The position numbers were made by a program, and so were the translations under genes. Shown here in pieces: positions 34,261 to 43,839 of a stretch of DNA of 64,000 bases; the first letter of the stretch is position 1; each line of letters begins with the position of its first letter. Source of the DNA: Kluyvera sp036759925 (lineage in GTDB: Bacteria > Pseudomonadota > Gammaproteobacteria > Enterobacterales > Enterobacteriaceae); contig NZ_JAPKIB010000001.1 of assembly GCF_036759925.1 (NCBI RefSeq), forward strand, positions 310,001 through 374,000. The letters are read 5' to 3'. The notes under the pieces were generated by a model. That model was given only the letters and a program-made list of their open reading frames with translations. It was not told the DNA's origin and did no database searches.

Positions 34261-35151
34261 ATGAGAAAAGTCAGATTGCCACCGCTCGGCGCGCTAAGAG
34301 CGTTTCATGCGCTGGCTGAACAGCTCAGCTTCAAGCGCGCAGCAGACGTCCTGGGAGTTAGCGCAACGGCGGTCAGCCACCAGATAAAGCTGCTGGAGTC
34401 GGTACTGGAATGCCGGGTATGTGAACGTAGCGCTCAGGGCGTTAGCCTGACCGAGAGCGGCAAAGTGCTCTATGCCGGAACCCAACGTGCTTTTAGTGCG
34501 CTGGAAGAGGCTACGGCGCAGGTGCTGCAGGCTCATCAGCCACCCGCACTGACGGTCACCACCACCTCTAATTTTCTCACCCACTGGCTGGTACCGAGGC
34601 TTGCAGACTTCAAAGCGGAATGCCCGACCATCGACCTACGGCTGCATACCAGCGTCGAGCGTGTCGATCTCAGCCAACGTACCGTTGATGTGGCTATCCG
34701 CTATCGTGAAATGCCGGAAACCTCGCTGCACTGCACTCTTCTGCATGCAGACCGATTTATCGTTGTGGCCAGCCCCACGCTGGCACTTAAAAAACCCGAA
34801 GATTTAGCCAGCGTTACGCTGTTCCACGTAGAAAATCGCCGCGTTCCGGCCGATGAGCCTAGCTGGGCAAACTGGAAAAAGCGCTACGGGCCTCAGGCAT
34901 TAAATCTTCAGGCTGGGTTGACCTTCAGCGACGAAACGCATGCGCTGCAGGCGGCGGTAGCCGGGCAAGGCGTGGTGATCGCTAGCGAGTTGCTGGCGAG
35001 GGATTTACTGCAACGTGGGGTGCTGACGATGCCGTTCGACATGTCGTTGCCGGGCGCGAACTACTATCTGGTGGCAACCGAAGAGAACGCGCAGCGCCAG
35101 GATATTACGGCGCTACGCGAATGGCTTTTACAACAAATGGCGGGAGAATAG
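34261..35151 (+). CDS. LysR-type regulator (GcvA-like)
   Basis: 296 residues. LGALRAFHALAEQLSFKRAADVLGVSATAVSHQIKLLE is the helix-turn-helix, in the variant found in GcvA/AmpR-type regulators (LSATAVSHQI). The effector domain has TTTSNFLTHWLVPRLADF and DVAIRYR. Its target is probably the divergent membrane protein gene 124 bases away, following the usual LysR arrangement. It ends three bases before the cobT stop (convergent). Confidence 0.85.
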   Translation: MRKVRLPPLGALRAFHALAEQLSFKRAADVLGVSATAVSHQIKLLESVLECRVCERSAQGVSLTESGKVLYAGTQRAFSALEEATAQVLQAHQPPALTVTTTSNFLTHWLVPRLADFKAECPTIDLRLHTSVERVDLSQRTVDVAIRYREMPETSLHCTLLHADRFIVVASPTLALKKPEDLASVTLFHVENRRVPADEPSWANWKKRYGPQALNLQAGLTFSDETHALQAAVAGQGVVIASELLARDLLQRGVLTMPFDMSLPGANYYLVATEENAQRQDITALREWLLQQMAGE

Positions 35152-35154
35152 TCG

Positions 35155-36210
35155 TTACGCTGGCAGCACGATATTGCTGCCCGCCAGCGTTCCCATGCGG
35201 TTGTACATGGTGCAGGCCGACTCAACGATATGCATCGCCATTGCTGCGCCGCTGCCTTCACCCAGACGCATCTCCATATGCAGATACGGTTCCAGTTCCA
35301 GATGCGCCAGCGCGATACGCGCGCCCTTCTCGGCGGAGAAATGGGAAGGGATCAGGTATGGCTTCACGGCTGGCACCATGCGGCAGGCCGCCAGCGCAGA
35401 CGCGTATGAAAGGAAGCCGTCCAGCACCACCGGCAGGCCGCAGGAGGCAGCGCCGAGCATCACACCGGTCATTCCCAGCAGATCGTAACCACCGACTTTT
35501 GCCAGCACCTCAAGGCCGTCAGCGGCGTTGGGCTGATTTACCGCGATAGCGCGACGGACCACATCGACTTTATGCGTTAACTGCGCCTGTGGCAGATTCG
35601 CGCCAATGCCGACCACCGCTTCTGGCTCGCTGCCGGTCAGCACGCTGACCACCGCCGCGGCCGGCGTGGTGTTAGCCATACCCAGCTCACCCACGCCAAA
35701 CAGCGTCACGCCCTGTTCGGCCAGACTGCGGGTATAGTTGATAGCCGACAGTAGTACGGTTTGCGCCTGCTCGGTCGTCATGGCGGCCGTCTGAGCGATG
35801 TTACCGCTGCTGCGCGCCACCTTCATATCGATAAGGCCAGGGATTGGATCGGCATCAATGCCCACATCAATGACGTGAACCTCCGCGCCTGCCTGTGCGG
35901 CAAGTACGCAAACGCCGGTGTTATGGCGCGTCATGTTGGTGGCCTGAATCGCGGTCACCACCTGCGGCGAAATGGCGACCCCTTCGTGCCAGACACCGTG
36001 ATCGGCGCACATCACCAGAATGGCTTTCTTGTCGACGCTCGGCGTACCCTGTAGGCCGCGCATGCCCGCAAGCTGCACCGCCAGTGCTTCCAGCCGCCCG
36101 AGGCTACCCGTTGGTTTTAATAGCCCATCAATATGCTGCTGCGCCTGCGCCATCGCGGCGCTGTCCATTTCAGGGATGGCCGACAGCATTGAAGCCAGTG
36201 TTGTTTGCAT
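35155..36210 (-). CDS. cobT: CobT, nicotinate-nucleotide:dimethylbenzimidazole phosphoribosyltransferase
   Basis: 351 residues. It makes alpha-ribazole phosphate, the lower-ligand precursor of cobalamin. Family marks are HIDGLLKPTGSLGRLE, MCADHGVWHEGVAISPQ, GVGELGMANTTPAAA, and GEGSGAAMAMHIVE containing the catalytic glutamate. The ATG at 36210 follows GGGA; the ORF extends to a GTG at 36222. Last gene of cobU-cobS-cobT, which complete nucleotide-loop assembly; no cbi genes for de novo corrin synthesis are next to it. Confidence 0.96.
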   Translation of the reverse strand: MQTTLASMLSAIPEMDSAAMAQAQQHIDGLLKPTGSLGRLEALAVQLAGMRGLQGTPSVDKKAILVMCADHGVWHEGVAISPQVVTAIQATNMTRHNTGVCVLAAQAGAEVHVIDVGIDADPIPGLIDMKVARSSGNIAQTAAMTTEQAQTVLLSAINYTRSLAEQGVTLFGVGELGMANTTPAAAVVSVLTGSEPEAVVGIGANLPQAQLTHKVDVVRRAIAVNQPNAADGLEVLAKVGGYDLLGMTGVMLGAASCGLPVVLDGFLSYASALAACRMVPAVKPYLIPSHFSAEKGARIALAHLELEPYLHMEMRLGEGSGAAMAMHIVESACTMYNRMGTLAGSNIVLPA

Positions 36211-36238
36211 TATTATTCCCACATAGTCATACGCTGGC

Positions 36239-36979
36239 TTACAGAAGCGCCAGCAAGAAAATCACTTCGCCCAACTCGATACTCGCGCCCAGCGTGTCAC
36301 CGGTTTGCCCACCCAGCGTACGTTTCAGCAACTGACCCAGAATAAAGACGCCGATAAAAGCCACCAGCAGCGCTTTCAGACCATGTACGCCCAGCATGGC
36401 GGTGACCAGCGCCCCGGCAATCACTAACGTCACCCAGGTCTGGCGGAAGCTGATTTTGCCGATAAACAGATTACCTAGCCCCTCTTCACGGGCGTAACGG
36501 TGGCGATACATCATCAGTACAGAGGCACCACGGCCGGCGATACAGGCGCTGGCGATCGCCGCCAGCATAGGGGTGTCGCGCAGCGCCAGTTCGCTGACCG
36601 CCAGCACTTTCGCCAGCAGCACAAAGATCAGCGCCAGACCGCCGTGAGTGCCCAGTCGGCTGTCGCGCATAATTTCCAGCATCTTCTCGCGGCGACGCGC
36701 GGAGAACACGCCGTCACAGGTGTCCGCCAGACCATCGAGATGGAAGCCGCCGGTCAGCAGCGCCAGCGCCAGAACGCTAAAGAACGCCGCTAGCGGAATA
36801 CCACACCAGCTCTGCACAATGACGAAGACCAGGCCACTTATCGCCCCCAGCAGCAGACCAATGATCGGAAAGGTGATGACGCCGCTCACGTAGCGGTCCA
36901 GATCCAGCCCCTGCGACCAGCGCTGTGGCACCGGCAGACGGCTCATAAAGGAGAGTGTGGCGAAAAACAGTCGACTCAT
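36239..36979 (-). CDS. cobS: CobS, adenosylcobalamin (5'-phosphate) synthase
   Basis: 246 residues, an integral inner-membrane enzyme joining adenosylcobinamide-GDP to alpha-ribazole (phosphate). GGFHLDGLADTCDGVFSARRREKMLEIMRDSRLGTHGG is the conserved metal-binding signature, and several hydrophobic helices follow. The start overlaps the cobU stop by ATGA, so translation is coupled. E. coli CobS is 247 residues. Confidence 0.96.
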   Translation of the reverse strand: MSRLFFATLSFMSRLPVPQRWSQGLDLDRYVSGVITFPIIGLLLGAISGLVFVIVQSWCGIPLAAFFSVLALALLTGGFHLDGLADTCDGVFSARRREKMLEIMRDSRLGTHGGLALIFVLLAKVLAVSELALRDTPMLAAIASACIAGRGASVLMMYRHRYAREEGLGNLFIGKISFRQTWVTLVIAGALVTAMLGVHGLKALLVAFIGVFILGQLLKRTLGGQTGDTLGASIELGEVIFLLALL

Positions 36980-37518
36980 TTTATTTTGACTCCAATCCCT
37001 GATACCACCAGCCAGACGTCATCTGCCGCCTGCGCCAGTTTTTGATTTACGCGCCCGGCGATATCGCGAAAATGCCGGGCCAGACGATTTTCGGGCACGA
37101 TGCCCATCCCCACTTCATTGGTCACCAGCACAATCGGCGACGGACAGCGCTGGCAGGCCGCGATCAGTGCCTCAATTTCACCATTGACCTGCGCCTCAAG
37201 CGCCGCAAAGTCCCAGCGCTCAATCTCCTCCTCGTTTCCCGAGGCAAAGAGAATATTGGTGACCAGCGTGGTGATGCACTCCAGCAGAATCGCTTCTGAA
37301 GGATCGTTATCAGGCGTGATGATGTCGGCAAGATGCTGCCAGCGCTCTTCGGTGCGCCAGTGCGCAGGACGGTCGTCCCGATGATGCTGGATGCGTTCGG
37401 CCATTTCGGCGTCGAAGATTTGTGAGGTGGCGATATAGCAAACCCGGGGGTATTTGCTGAGTAACGTTTCAGCGTGACGGCTTTTTCCGCTGCGCGCGCC
37501 GCCGGTCACCAGTATCAT
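36976..37518 (-). CDS. cobU: CobU, adenosylcobinamide kinase / guanylyltransferase
   Basis: 180 residues. The P-loop is GGARSGKSRHAE, and HHRDDRPAHWRTEE contains the histidine that carries the GMP intermediate; LVTNEVGMGIVPENRLARHFRDIAGRVNQ is the conserved C-terminal stretch. It phosphorylates adenosylcobinamide and transfers GMP to it. The ATG at 37518 follows AGGAAG at good spacing. First gene of the cob operon; no cobalamin riboswitch-like structure was recognised in the 170 bases upstream. Confidence 0.96.
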   Translation of the reverse strand: MILVTGGARSGKSRHAETLLSKYPRVCYIATSQIFDAEMAERIQHHRDDRPAHWRTEERWQHLADIITPDNDPSEAILLECITTLVTNILFASGNEEEIERWDFAALEAQVNGEIEALIAACQRCPSPIVLVTNEVGMGIVPENRLARHFRDIAGRVNQKLAQAADDVWLVVSGIGVKIK

Positions 37519-37686
37519 GATTGCGCTTCCTGATGTTGCTGCATTGTTGGCGAGACCCTTTGATATCAATACGTTCCCACATGACCGTGGCTAATATATC
37601 AAACAGAAAGCTTTATACTCCGCATTGCTCGCGATGTCACTGGATTGTCGAAGGAGGATGATGACTGGAAGGGGTAAAACAAAGAC

Positions 37687-37712
37687 CGGGTGGCCGCAGA
37701 CGCAGCCACCCG
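37687..37712 (-). terminator. Terminator after tmaR
   Basis: CGGGTGGC (37687-37694) pairs with GCCACCCG (37705-37712) with a 10-base loop; on the minus strand the stem is followed by GTCTTTGTTTT. Confidence 0.7.
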
Positions 37713-37722
37713 TTAATGACGG

Positions 37723-38043
37723 TTACTCGCCTTTCTGCTCGCCCATCACTTTCAGTTTCTTGGAGATGTCACGGCGTTCTTTGGACAGCTCAGCATTTTT
37801 GATGATGTAATCATCAACGCGATCTTCATAGTCGCCTTTCATGCTGGCGATGATGCCCTGAATAGCTTCAACGCTCATGCCTGGTTTGATGTAGTCGCTG
37901 AGGTTGTCCAGCAGCAGCACGCGTTTCTGGTTGTCACGGATCTTTTTCTCAACGTCCTGAATTTCACGCTGCAGTTTGTTCTTACGACGGAACAAACGTA
38001 CGAACTCCAGTACGTCCTGAAACGAAGGTTTCGTGGTTTCCAT
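37723..38043 (-). CDS. tmaR: TmaR (YeeX), polar PTS regulator
   Basis: 106 residues, nearly the same as E. coli TmaR over its length: METTKPSFQDVLEFVRLFRRKNKLQREIQDVEKKIRDNQ, then a long coiled coil. In E. coli it forms a condensate-like cluster at one pole, retains enzyme I of the sugar phosphotransferase system there and so tunes sugar uptake. The ATG at 38043 follows GGGG; the 14-codon extension upstream is not conserved. Confidence 0.95.
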   Translation of the reverse strand: METTKPSFQDVLEFVRLFRRKNKLQREIQDVEKKIRDNQKRVLLLDNLSDYIKPGMSVEAIQGIIASMKGDYEDRVDDYIIKNAELSKERRDISKKLKVMGEQKGE

Positions 38044-38244
38044 TTTTATACCCCTGATATGTTGAGAGTCGGATTCGTTAAACAACGGCTACACGATAAG
38101 GTACACATTAGTCATATACCCTTCAACCTGTATGATTTTTCGTACTGCCGTTGTAGCAAACAATCATTTTTACTTTGGGTTCATCATAACCCTAAATCTA
38201 GCTGAATCGAAACAACCTGGCGCAAAAGCATGTGCATCTGCCTT

Positions 38245-39303
38245 TTATTTACGCAACGCGCGACACATCAGGTTAGATAATAATTCCAGCTGGCGCGCCA
38301 GCTCCATGCTCAACCAGACGTAGCCATGAATGGACGTCTCAGCCAGATGGTCATCTTTGTACTCATGCACCAGCTGGCGCAGCTCCGAGACAATTTCATT
38401 GAGCTTTTCGCTGTTTGCTTTGATAGGACGCGGGTTGCCTTCGTACAGCGCATGGGCAATCGCCAGCAGTGTTTGCTGGGTCATCAGTTGGGTTTCGCGC
38501 AGCGTATGGGCGTTCAGCATCAGCAGGTGGCCAGGACGTGACGCCCAGTGGGCGTTAATTTGTAGCTCGAGCATGCAGACCAGATTGCGGCTGACGGTCT
38601 GAATGGCTTCAAAGATGCCCTTATGAATGTGCGTCTCTTTGCTCGCAGGCGTAATCAGGCCGCGCATTTTTACGACGTCATTGAGGACTTTTTGCAGATG
38701 CTTTTCCAGCCGTGGGCGCTCAATCAGGTTCGGCGACAGCCCCGCCTGATAGATACGGTTAAACTGCGTCACGAACGAGGCCATCTGGATGCGCCAGTGA
38801 ATAAACGCCCGCTGCGGCCAGATGCCGGTAAAGAGCATGGCTAACAGACAGCCGAAGATAACGTCGCCGCTTCGCCACAGCGCGGTGGTCATATCCCCCG
38901 CCGGTGCGCCAACCACCACACCAAGAGTAATGCCGATAAGCAGCGCCTGATACGGCTTTTTGCCCAGCGCCAGCCAGCCGCACAGGAACATCGCCGCGGC
39001 GCACCAGATAAGCATCAACGGCAGGGAGAAGAGTTCAAGCTTGAGGGCTATCAGGCCCAGGGCGGAGCCGAGCACCGTACCGCCGATACGCTGAAAGGCG
39101 CGCGGCACCACGTTCCCCCAAAAAGAGATTGGCCCCATTACCACCACCAGCGTGATCAGCGGCCAGGAGCCATCGGGCACGCCCAACAGGCGGACTATCA
39201 GAAAGGTCAGGACGAAGGCCAGCGCAATACGCGCCCCGTGCACGGTACGATAGTGACGATATAAACGAATTTCAAAAGGACTGAGTGACTTATCCGGACG
39301 CAC
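38245..39303 (-). CDS. yeeA: YeeA, FUSC-family inner membrane protein
   Basis: 352 residues. RIALAFVLTFLIVRLLGVPDGSWPLITLVVVMGPISFWGNVVPRAFQRIGGTVLG is the FUSC (fusaric acid resistance-like) membrane domain with a run of helices to about residue 165, followed by a soluble helical C-terminal part. Function unknown; relatives are efflux components. The start is taken as GTG at 39303 (VRPDKSLSPFE), which has GGAG seven bases upstream and matches the E. coli N-terminus, rather than the GTG at 39309. Confidence 0.92.
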   Translation of the reverse strand: MRPDKSLSPFEIRLYRHYRTVHGARIALAFVLTFLIVRLLGVPDGSWPLITLVVVMGPISFWGNVVPRAFQRIGGTVLGSALGLIALKLELFSLPLMLIWCAAAMFLCGWLALGKKPYQALLIGITLGVVVGAPAGDMTTALWRSGDVIFGCLLAMLFTGIWPQRAFIHWRIQMASFVTQFNRIYQAGLSPNLIERPRLEKHLQKVLNDVVKMRGLITPASKETHIHKGIFEAIQTVSRNLVCMLELQINAHWASRPGHLLMLNAHTLRETQLMTQQTLLAIAHALYEGNPRPIKANSEKLNEIVSELRQLVHEYKDDHLAETSIHGYVWLSMELARQLELLSNLMCRALRK

Positions 39304-39359
39304 ACCCACTCTCCGACAAGACTAAAGCGCGAATTGTACCTGCTCCTGCAGCAAGAAAG

Positions 39360-39479
39360 TAGCCCGGCCGATCAAGGTGATGCCGGGGTTGGTGCCGAGC
39401 CGCCCCGGCGTCGGTGCTAAAGCACCTCGGCCGGGCTACATAATGATCAAGTAGCCCGGCCGAGCAACGCACGCCGGGA
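39360..39479. repeat. Cluster of three REP elements (BIME)
   Basis: AGCCCGGCCG units at 39361 and 39452 flank an inverted CGGCCGGGCTAC near 39428, all sharing the body with GCCGGG. The cluster fills the gap between dacD and yeeA. Confidence 0.8.
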
Positions 39480-39496
39480 TTTGCGCCAACGCCTGG

Positions 39497-40663
39497 TTAG
39501 GCTTTGTGATGCACATAATCGCTCATACGCGAGAACAATCCACCTTTGCCAACGCTTTCCAGCGTCACCAGCGGCCATTGCGCCACAACCTTATCGCGGT
39601 CGAGCAACTGGATCTCTCCGACGCGCTGGTGCGCGGCAATCGGGGCGTCCAGCTCTTTAGTATCCAGCACATATTTCGCTTTGATATTCGGTACTTCGGC
39701 CTTTGGCAGCGCCAACCAGAAATCCTGATCGGTCCCCAGGGCGATGTTCTCTTTATCGCCGTACCAGATGCGCTCAGTACCAACTTTCTTACCGTTATGC
39801 AGAATCTGCACGGTATCAAAGTTTTGCTGGCCCCAGCGCAGCAGCGTGCGCGCCTGGTCTTCACGCCCTTTCGGGCTGTCGGCCCCCATCACCACGGCGA
39901 TCAGGCGACGCTGTCCATCTACCGATGAGGCAATCAGGTTAAAGCCCGCGCCGGAGGTGTGGCCGGTTTTCAGGCCGTCGATGTGCATCGATTTTTCCCA
40001 CAGCAGGCCGTTACGGTTCTGCTGGGTAATGCCGTTCCACGTCAGGCTTTTTTCGCTGTACATGTGATAGAAGTCTGGCTCGCCGTGAATAATCGCGCGG
40101 GAGAGCACCGCCAGATCGTAGGCCGAACTATGTTGGCCCGGAGCGTCCAGACCGTGAACGGTTTCAAAATGGGTATCGCGCAGATTCAGCTTCTGCACGT
40201 AGTCGTTCATCATTTTCACGAACTGCGGTTGACCGCCCGCCACGTAATCCGCCAGCGCCACGCAGGCATCGTTACCGGAATCCACAATCAGGCCGCGGCT
40301 CAAATCACGTACGCTCAGACGATCGCCTGCCTTGAGAAACATCAATGAAGAACCATCGAACACCGGGTTACCTGCCGCCCAGGCATCGCGACCCACGGTC
40401 ACCATATCGTCCGCCGTAATACGATGGCTATCGATAGCGCGGTCAACCACATAGCCGGTCATCAGCTTGGTCAGGCTCGCCGGGTTACGCTGTTGATGTT
40501 CATTTCCGGCGGTCAGGATCTGTCCGGTGGTGTAATCCATTAATACCCAGGCACCGGCTTTAATCGGTGGAGGTGTGACGGAAGGAATCGCGGATTCGCC
40601 AGCAAAGGCACAAGAAACGCTCGAAGCGAGCAAAGAAACGGCAATAAGAAAACGGGCTTTCAA
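39497..40663 (-). CDS. dacD: DacD, D-alanyl-D-alanine carboxypeptidase (PBP6b)
   Basis: 388 residues with TTG as start, giving the E. coli length. The signal peptide ends in CAFA; serine DD-peptidase motifs are ASLTKL, SGN (DSGNDACVALADY) and KTG (GLKTGHTSGAGF). It removes the terminal D-alanine of peptidoglycan pentapeptides in the periplasm and has the C-terminal PBP5-like domain with an amphipathic tail (SRMSDYVHHKA). AGGA lies seven bases before the TTG; the ATG at 40684 would add seven residues and has no better site. Confidence 0.94.
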   Translation of the reverse strand: MKARFLIAVSLLASSVSCAFAGESAIPSVTPPPIKAGAWVLMDYTTGQILTAGNEHQQRNPASLTKLMTGYVVDRAIDSHRITADDMVTVGRDAWAAGNPVFDGSSLMFLKAGDRLSVRDLSRGLIVDSGNDACVALADYVAGGQPQFVKMMNDYVQKLNLRDTHFETVHGLDAPGQHSSAYDLAVLSRAIIHGEPDFYHMYSEKSLTWNGITQQNRNGLLWEKSMHIDGLKTGHTSGAGFNLIASSVDGQRRLIAVVMGADSPKGREDQARTLLRWGQQNFDTVQILHNGKKVGTERIWYGDKENIALGTDQDFWLALPKAEVPNIKAKYVLDTKELDAPIAAHQRVGEIQLLDRDKVVAQWPLVTLESVGKGGLFSRMSDYVHHKA

Positions 40664-40877
40664 CGGTAAATCCTCAACATTCACAAATTCGTTGTCCTTT
40701 TTACGGAAGTTCGTGCTTTGTGACAGGCTTAAATTGCAAGAAAATATGACATGTATCTATCTGGACACGAAAAAATACCCTGCGCGCCCGCTTCCAGATT
40801 CGGTTAACGCCCTTCTGATGCACCGCCAAATCGTTTACCATGAACCTTAAATGCCATAGACGGACACTGTTAACGCC

Positions 40878-42293
40878 ATGCAAGAGACTTCAAGCGCGCC
40901 GGGATTCCTGTTCCACGACTACGAAACCTTCGGAACCAGCCCTTCCTTAGACCGCCCCGCGCAATTCGCCGCCATTCGTACCGATAAGGATTTCACGATA
41001 ATCGGTGAGCCTGAGGTTTTTTACTGCAAGCCCGCGGAGGATTATCTACCGCAGCCTGAAGCGGTGTTAATTACCGGCATTACGCCGCGGGCCAAGGGCG
41101 ATAACGAAGCGGCGTTTGCTAAACGTATCCACGATATCTTCACCGTGCCGGATACCTGCGTGGTGGGCTATAACAACGTGCGCTTCGACGATGAAGTGAC
41201 GCGTAACATCTTCTATCGCAACTTCTACGACCCGTATGCCTGGAGCTGGCAGAACCGCAACTCGCGTTGGGATCTGCTGGACGTGATGCGCGCCTGCTAC
41301 GCCCTGCGCCCGGAAGGCATCAACTGGCCGGAAAACGACGACGGCCTGCCAAGCTTCCGTCTCGAGCATTTAACCAAAGCTAACGGCATTGAACACAGCA
41401 ACGCCCACGATGCGATGGCCGATGTTTACGCGACGATCGCGATGGCGAAACTGGTGAAAACGCAGCAGCCGAAGCTGTTTGATTATCTCTACGCCTATCG
41501 TGGTAAAAACAAGCTGATGACGCTGATTGACGTGCCGCAGATGAAGCCGCTGGTGCACGTCTCCGGCATGTTTGGCGCATGGCGCGGTAACACCAGTTGG
41601 GTGGCACCGCTGGCGTGGCATCCGGATAACCGCAACGCGGTGATCATGGTGGATCTTGCCGGTGATATCAGCCCGCTGCTGGATCTGGACGCCGACACGC
41701 TGCGCGATCGCCTCTATACCGCCAAAGCCGATCTTGGCGATAATTCCCCGATTCCCATCAAGCTAGTGCACCTGAACAAGTGCCCGGTGCTGGCGCAGGC
41801 CAATACGCTGCGTCCAGAAGATGCCGACCGTCTGGGGATCAATCGCCAGCACTGTCTGGATAATCTGAAAAAGCTGCGTGAGAACCCGCAGGTTCGCGAG
41901 AAGGCGGTAGCCATTTTTGCCGAAGCCGAGCCGTTTGTGCCGTCGGAAAACGTTGATGCTCAGCTCTATAACGGCTTCTTCAGCGATGCCGACAGAACGG
42001 CGATGAAAATTGTACTCGAGACCGAGCCACGTAATCTTCCGGCGCTGGATATCACCTTCGCCGATAAGCGTATTGAGAAACTGCTGTTTAACTACCGGGC
42101 GCGCAATTTCCCCGGCACGCTGGATGAAAGCGAGCAGCAGCGCTGGTTAGAGCACCGTCGGCAGATCTTTACGCCAGAGTTTTTACAGGCCTATGCGCAG
42201 GAGCTCGAAATGCTCTACGGGCAGTATGAAGGGAATGCGGAAAAGCTGTCGCTGCTGAAAGCGCTGTACCAGTACGCGCAGGAGATTGTATAA
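40878..42293 (+). CDS. sbcB: SbcB, exodeoxyribonuclease I
   Basis: 471 residues (E. coli 475). DEDD-family exonuclease: FHDYETFGTSPSLDRPAQFA carries the first acidic pair, then NAHDAMADVYATIAMAKL the third exonuclease motif, followed by SH3-like and C-terminal domains that clamp single-stranded DNA. It degrades single-stranded DNA 3' to 5' and works with RecA, SSB and mismatch repair. Divergent from dacD, as in E. coli. Confidence 0.96.
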   Translation: MQETSSAPGFLFHDYETFGTSPSLDRPAQFAAIRTDKDFTIIGEPEVFYCKPAEDYLPQPEAVLITGITPRAKGDNEAAFAKRIHDIFTVPDTCVVGYNNVRFDDEVTRNIFYRNFYDPYAWSWQNRNSRWDLLDVMRACYALRPEGINWPENDDGLPSFRLEHLTKANGIEHSNAHDAMADVYATIAMAKLVKTQQPKLFDYLYAYRGKNKLMTLIDVPQMKPLVHVSGMFGAWRGNTSWVAPLAWHPDNRNAVIMVDLAGDISPLLDLDADTLRDRLYTAKADLGDNSPIPIKLVHLNKCPVLAQANTLRPEDADRLGINRQHCLDNLKKLRENPQVREKAVAIFAEAEPFVPSENVDAQLYNGFFSDADRTAMKIVLETEPRNLPALDITFADKRIEKLLFNYRARNFPGTLDESEQQRWLEHRRQIFTPEFLQAYAQELEMLYGQYEGNAEKLSLLKALYQYAQEIV

Positions 42294-42298
42294 CCATT

Positions 42299-42368
42299 GT
42301 AGCCCGGCCGAGCAAAGCGACGCCGGGGTTTTTCGTATTCAGAACCCCGCGTCGTTTCGCCTAACCGG
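42299..42368. repeat. REP element pair
   Basis: GTAGCCCGGCCGAGC at 42299 continues to GACGCCGGGG, and an inverted related unit (CCCCGCGTCG) follows at 42346. It lies between convergent sbcB and yeeD. Confidence 0.75.
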
Positions 42369-42377
42369 ACGTCATAC

Positions 42378-42602
42378 TTACTTCTGTACCGTGATGGTCC
42401 AGGCCGCATCGCCGGACTGCTGGTAATCCGTGACCGTATAGCCCTCTTCCGCCGCCCACTGAGGAATGGCTTCCGTCGCCTGGGTACAGTCAAACTCAAT
42501 CACCAACTGGTCACCGTTGGCCAGTTCGGCCATCGCGGCTTTGGCTTCAATTAATGGGAACGGGCACACCTGGGTAACCACATCCAGTTTCTTCACAACC
42601 AT
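42378..42602 (-). CDS. yeeD: YeeD (TsuB), TusA-family sulfur carrier partner of thiosulfate uptake
   Basis: 74 residues. The TusA motif is VCPFPLIEAK, whose cysteine receives sulfur. E. coli YeeD decomposes thiosulfate and works with the YeeE channel in thiosulfate uptake. It starts ten bases after yeeE, so the two are one operon. Its sequence follows the E. coli protein closely (FDCTQATEAIPQWAAEEG). Confidence 0.94.
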   Translation of the reverse strand: MVVKKLDVVTQVCPFPLIEAKAAMAELANGDQLVIEFDCTQATEAIPQWAAEEGYTVTDYQQSGDAAWTITVQK

Positions 42603-42612
42603 CTTAAACTCC

Positions 42613-43668
42613 TTATGCCGTCGCGGTTTTCAGTTTGGCTTTCCGCTGCGGGCGAACATACAACACCCAGGACGCGCACCACACGCCAAGGATCATAAAT
42701 ACCAGGCCAATCCAGCCCTGCCAGGTCATCATCGCGGTCATGACCAGACCATTACCAATCGAGCAACCGCCGGCAATGCTGGCGCCAAAGCCCATCAGCA
42801 CGCCGCCACCGGCGCTGCGCAGCGTGGTGCTCGCATCAGCGGCACGCACACGGAACTCGCGGCTAGCTTTCGCCGCGATAAAGGAACCGATGAAAATACC
42901 CAGTACCAGGAACACGCCCCAGTTCAGATACTTGCTGTCGCCACCGACCAGGAACTGCAGAATATTGGCGGTAGGCGATGTGATACCCAGGCCGAACATA
43001 CGGCCGGTCGCTTCACTCATCGGCCACGCCAGCAGTGCAATCAGACCAATCAGCACCGCAGTGAAAAAGGGATGCCAGCGCTTTTCAAACAGCAGATGCG
43101 CCAGGCCGCTACGACGCGGCGGCAATGAGGCCACTTTGAGCTTTGGTTTACGCAGCTCTTTGCGCACAAACCACAGCGTCACCACCACCAGCAGCGCGAT
43201 AATCGGCCAGACGGAGATATTGAGGGTTTCTGCAATACCGTTGTGCGCCGTGGTATGTTCGCCGAGGAATTTATTCAGGCCAGCGGCGTGTGGAGAACGC
43301 ATCACCGCGCTCATCACCATGTAGGTTACCAGCGCAATCCAGCTGCCGATAAGCCCTTCCCCGGCACGATACCAGGTCCCGGTTGCGCAGCCACCGGCAT
43401 AGACAATACCGATACCAAAGACAAAGCCGCCGACAACAGTGCCCAGCCACGGAAATGCGCCTGCATCGTACTGCACCAGACCGAACTGGATCAGTGCAAA
43501 AACGCCTACGCTTTGAATGCAGATAGCAATCAGCAGCGCGTAGAACATGCGGTTATTTTTCGTGATATACATATCGCGGAAGCCGCCCGTCAGGCAGAAG
43601 CGACCGCGCTGCATGACGAACCCCAGTAGTGCACCGCAGACTATCCCGCTTATTATCATGTGCAACAT
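42613..43668 (-). CDS. yeeE: YeeE (TsuA), thiosulfate uptake membrane protein
   Basis: 351 residues with about nine hydrophobic helices. Three conserved cysteine segments are visible: GRFCLTGGFRDMY, GGCATGTWYRAGEG and AGGCSIGNG, which line the substrate path in TsuA-type proteins. It imports thiosulfate across the inner membrane for cysteine synthesis. Upstream gene of yeeE-yeeD. Confidence 0.94.
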   Translation of the reverse strand: MLHMIISGIVCGALLGFVMQRGRFCLTGGFRDMYITKNNRMFYALLIAICIQSVGVFALIQFGLVQYDAGAFPWLGTVVGGFVFGIGIVYAGGCATGTWYRAGEGLIGSWIALVTYMVMSAVMRSPHAAGLNKFLGEHTTAHNGIAETLNISVWPIIALLVVVTLWFVRKELRKPKLKVASLPPRRSGLAHLLFEKRWHPFFTAVLIGLIALLAWPMSEATGRMFGLGITSPTANILQFLVGGDSKYLNWGVFLVLGIFIGSFIAAKASREFRVRAADASTTLRSAGGGVLMGFGASIAGGCSIGNGLVMTAMMTWQGWIGLVFMILGVWCASWVLYVRPQRKAKLKTATA

Positions 43669-43794
43669 AAGAATTAATTAACCCAATATTATCAGTCGTA
43701 AAATTATTCCCGAGCCCACCTTTCGGCTCCAATAACCAAAAGCTCTATATTATTCCTGAAGGTTATTAATTCAGTGTTGCTCAGACCAAAAAAA

Positions 43795-43817
43795 ACCGGA
43801 GGCACATGGCCTCCGGT
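43795..43817 (-). terminator. Terminator after plaP
   Basis: ACCGGAGGC and GCCTCCGGT form a perfect 9-bp stem, loop ACATG; on the minus strand eight U follow. Confidence 0.93.
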
Positions 43818-43839
43818 TTCATTATTTCACGCTCGTGAA

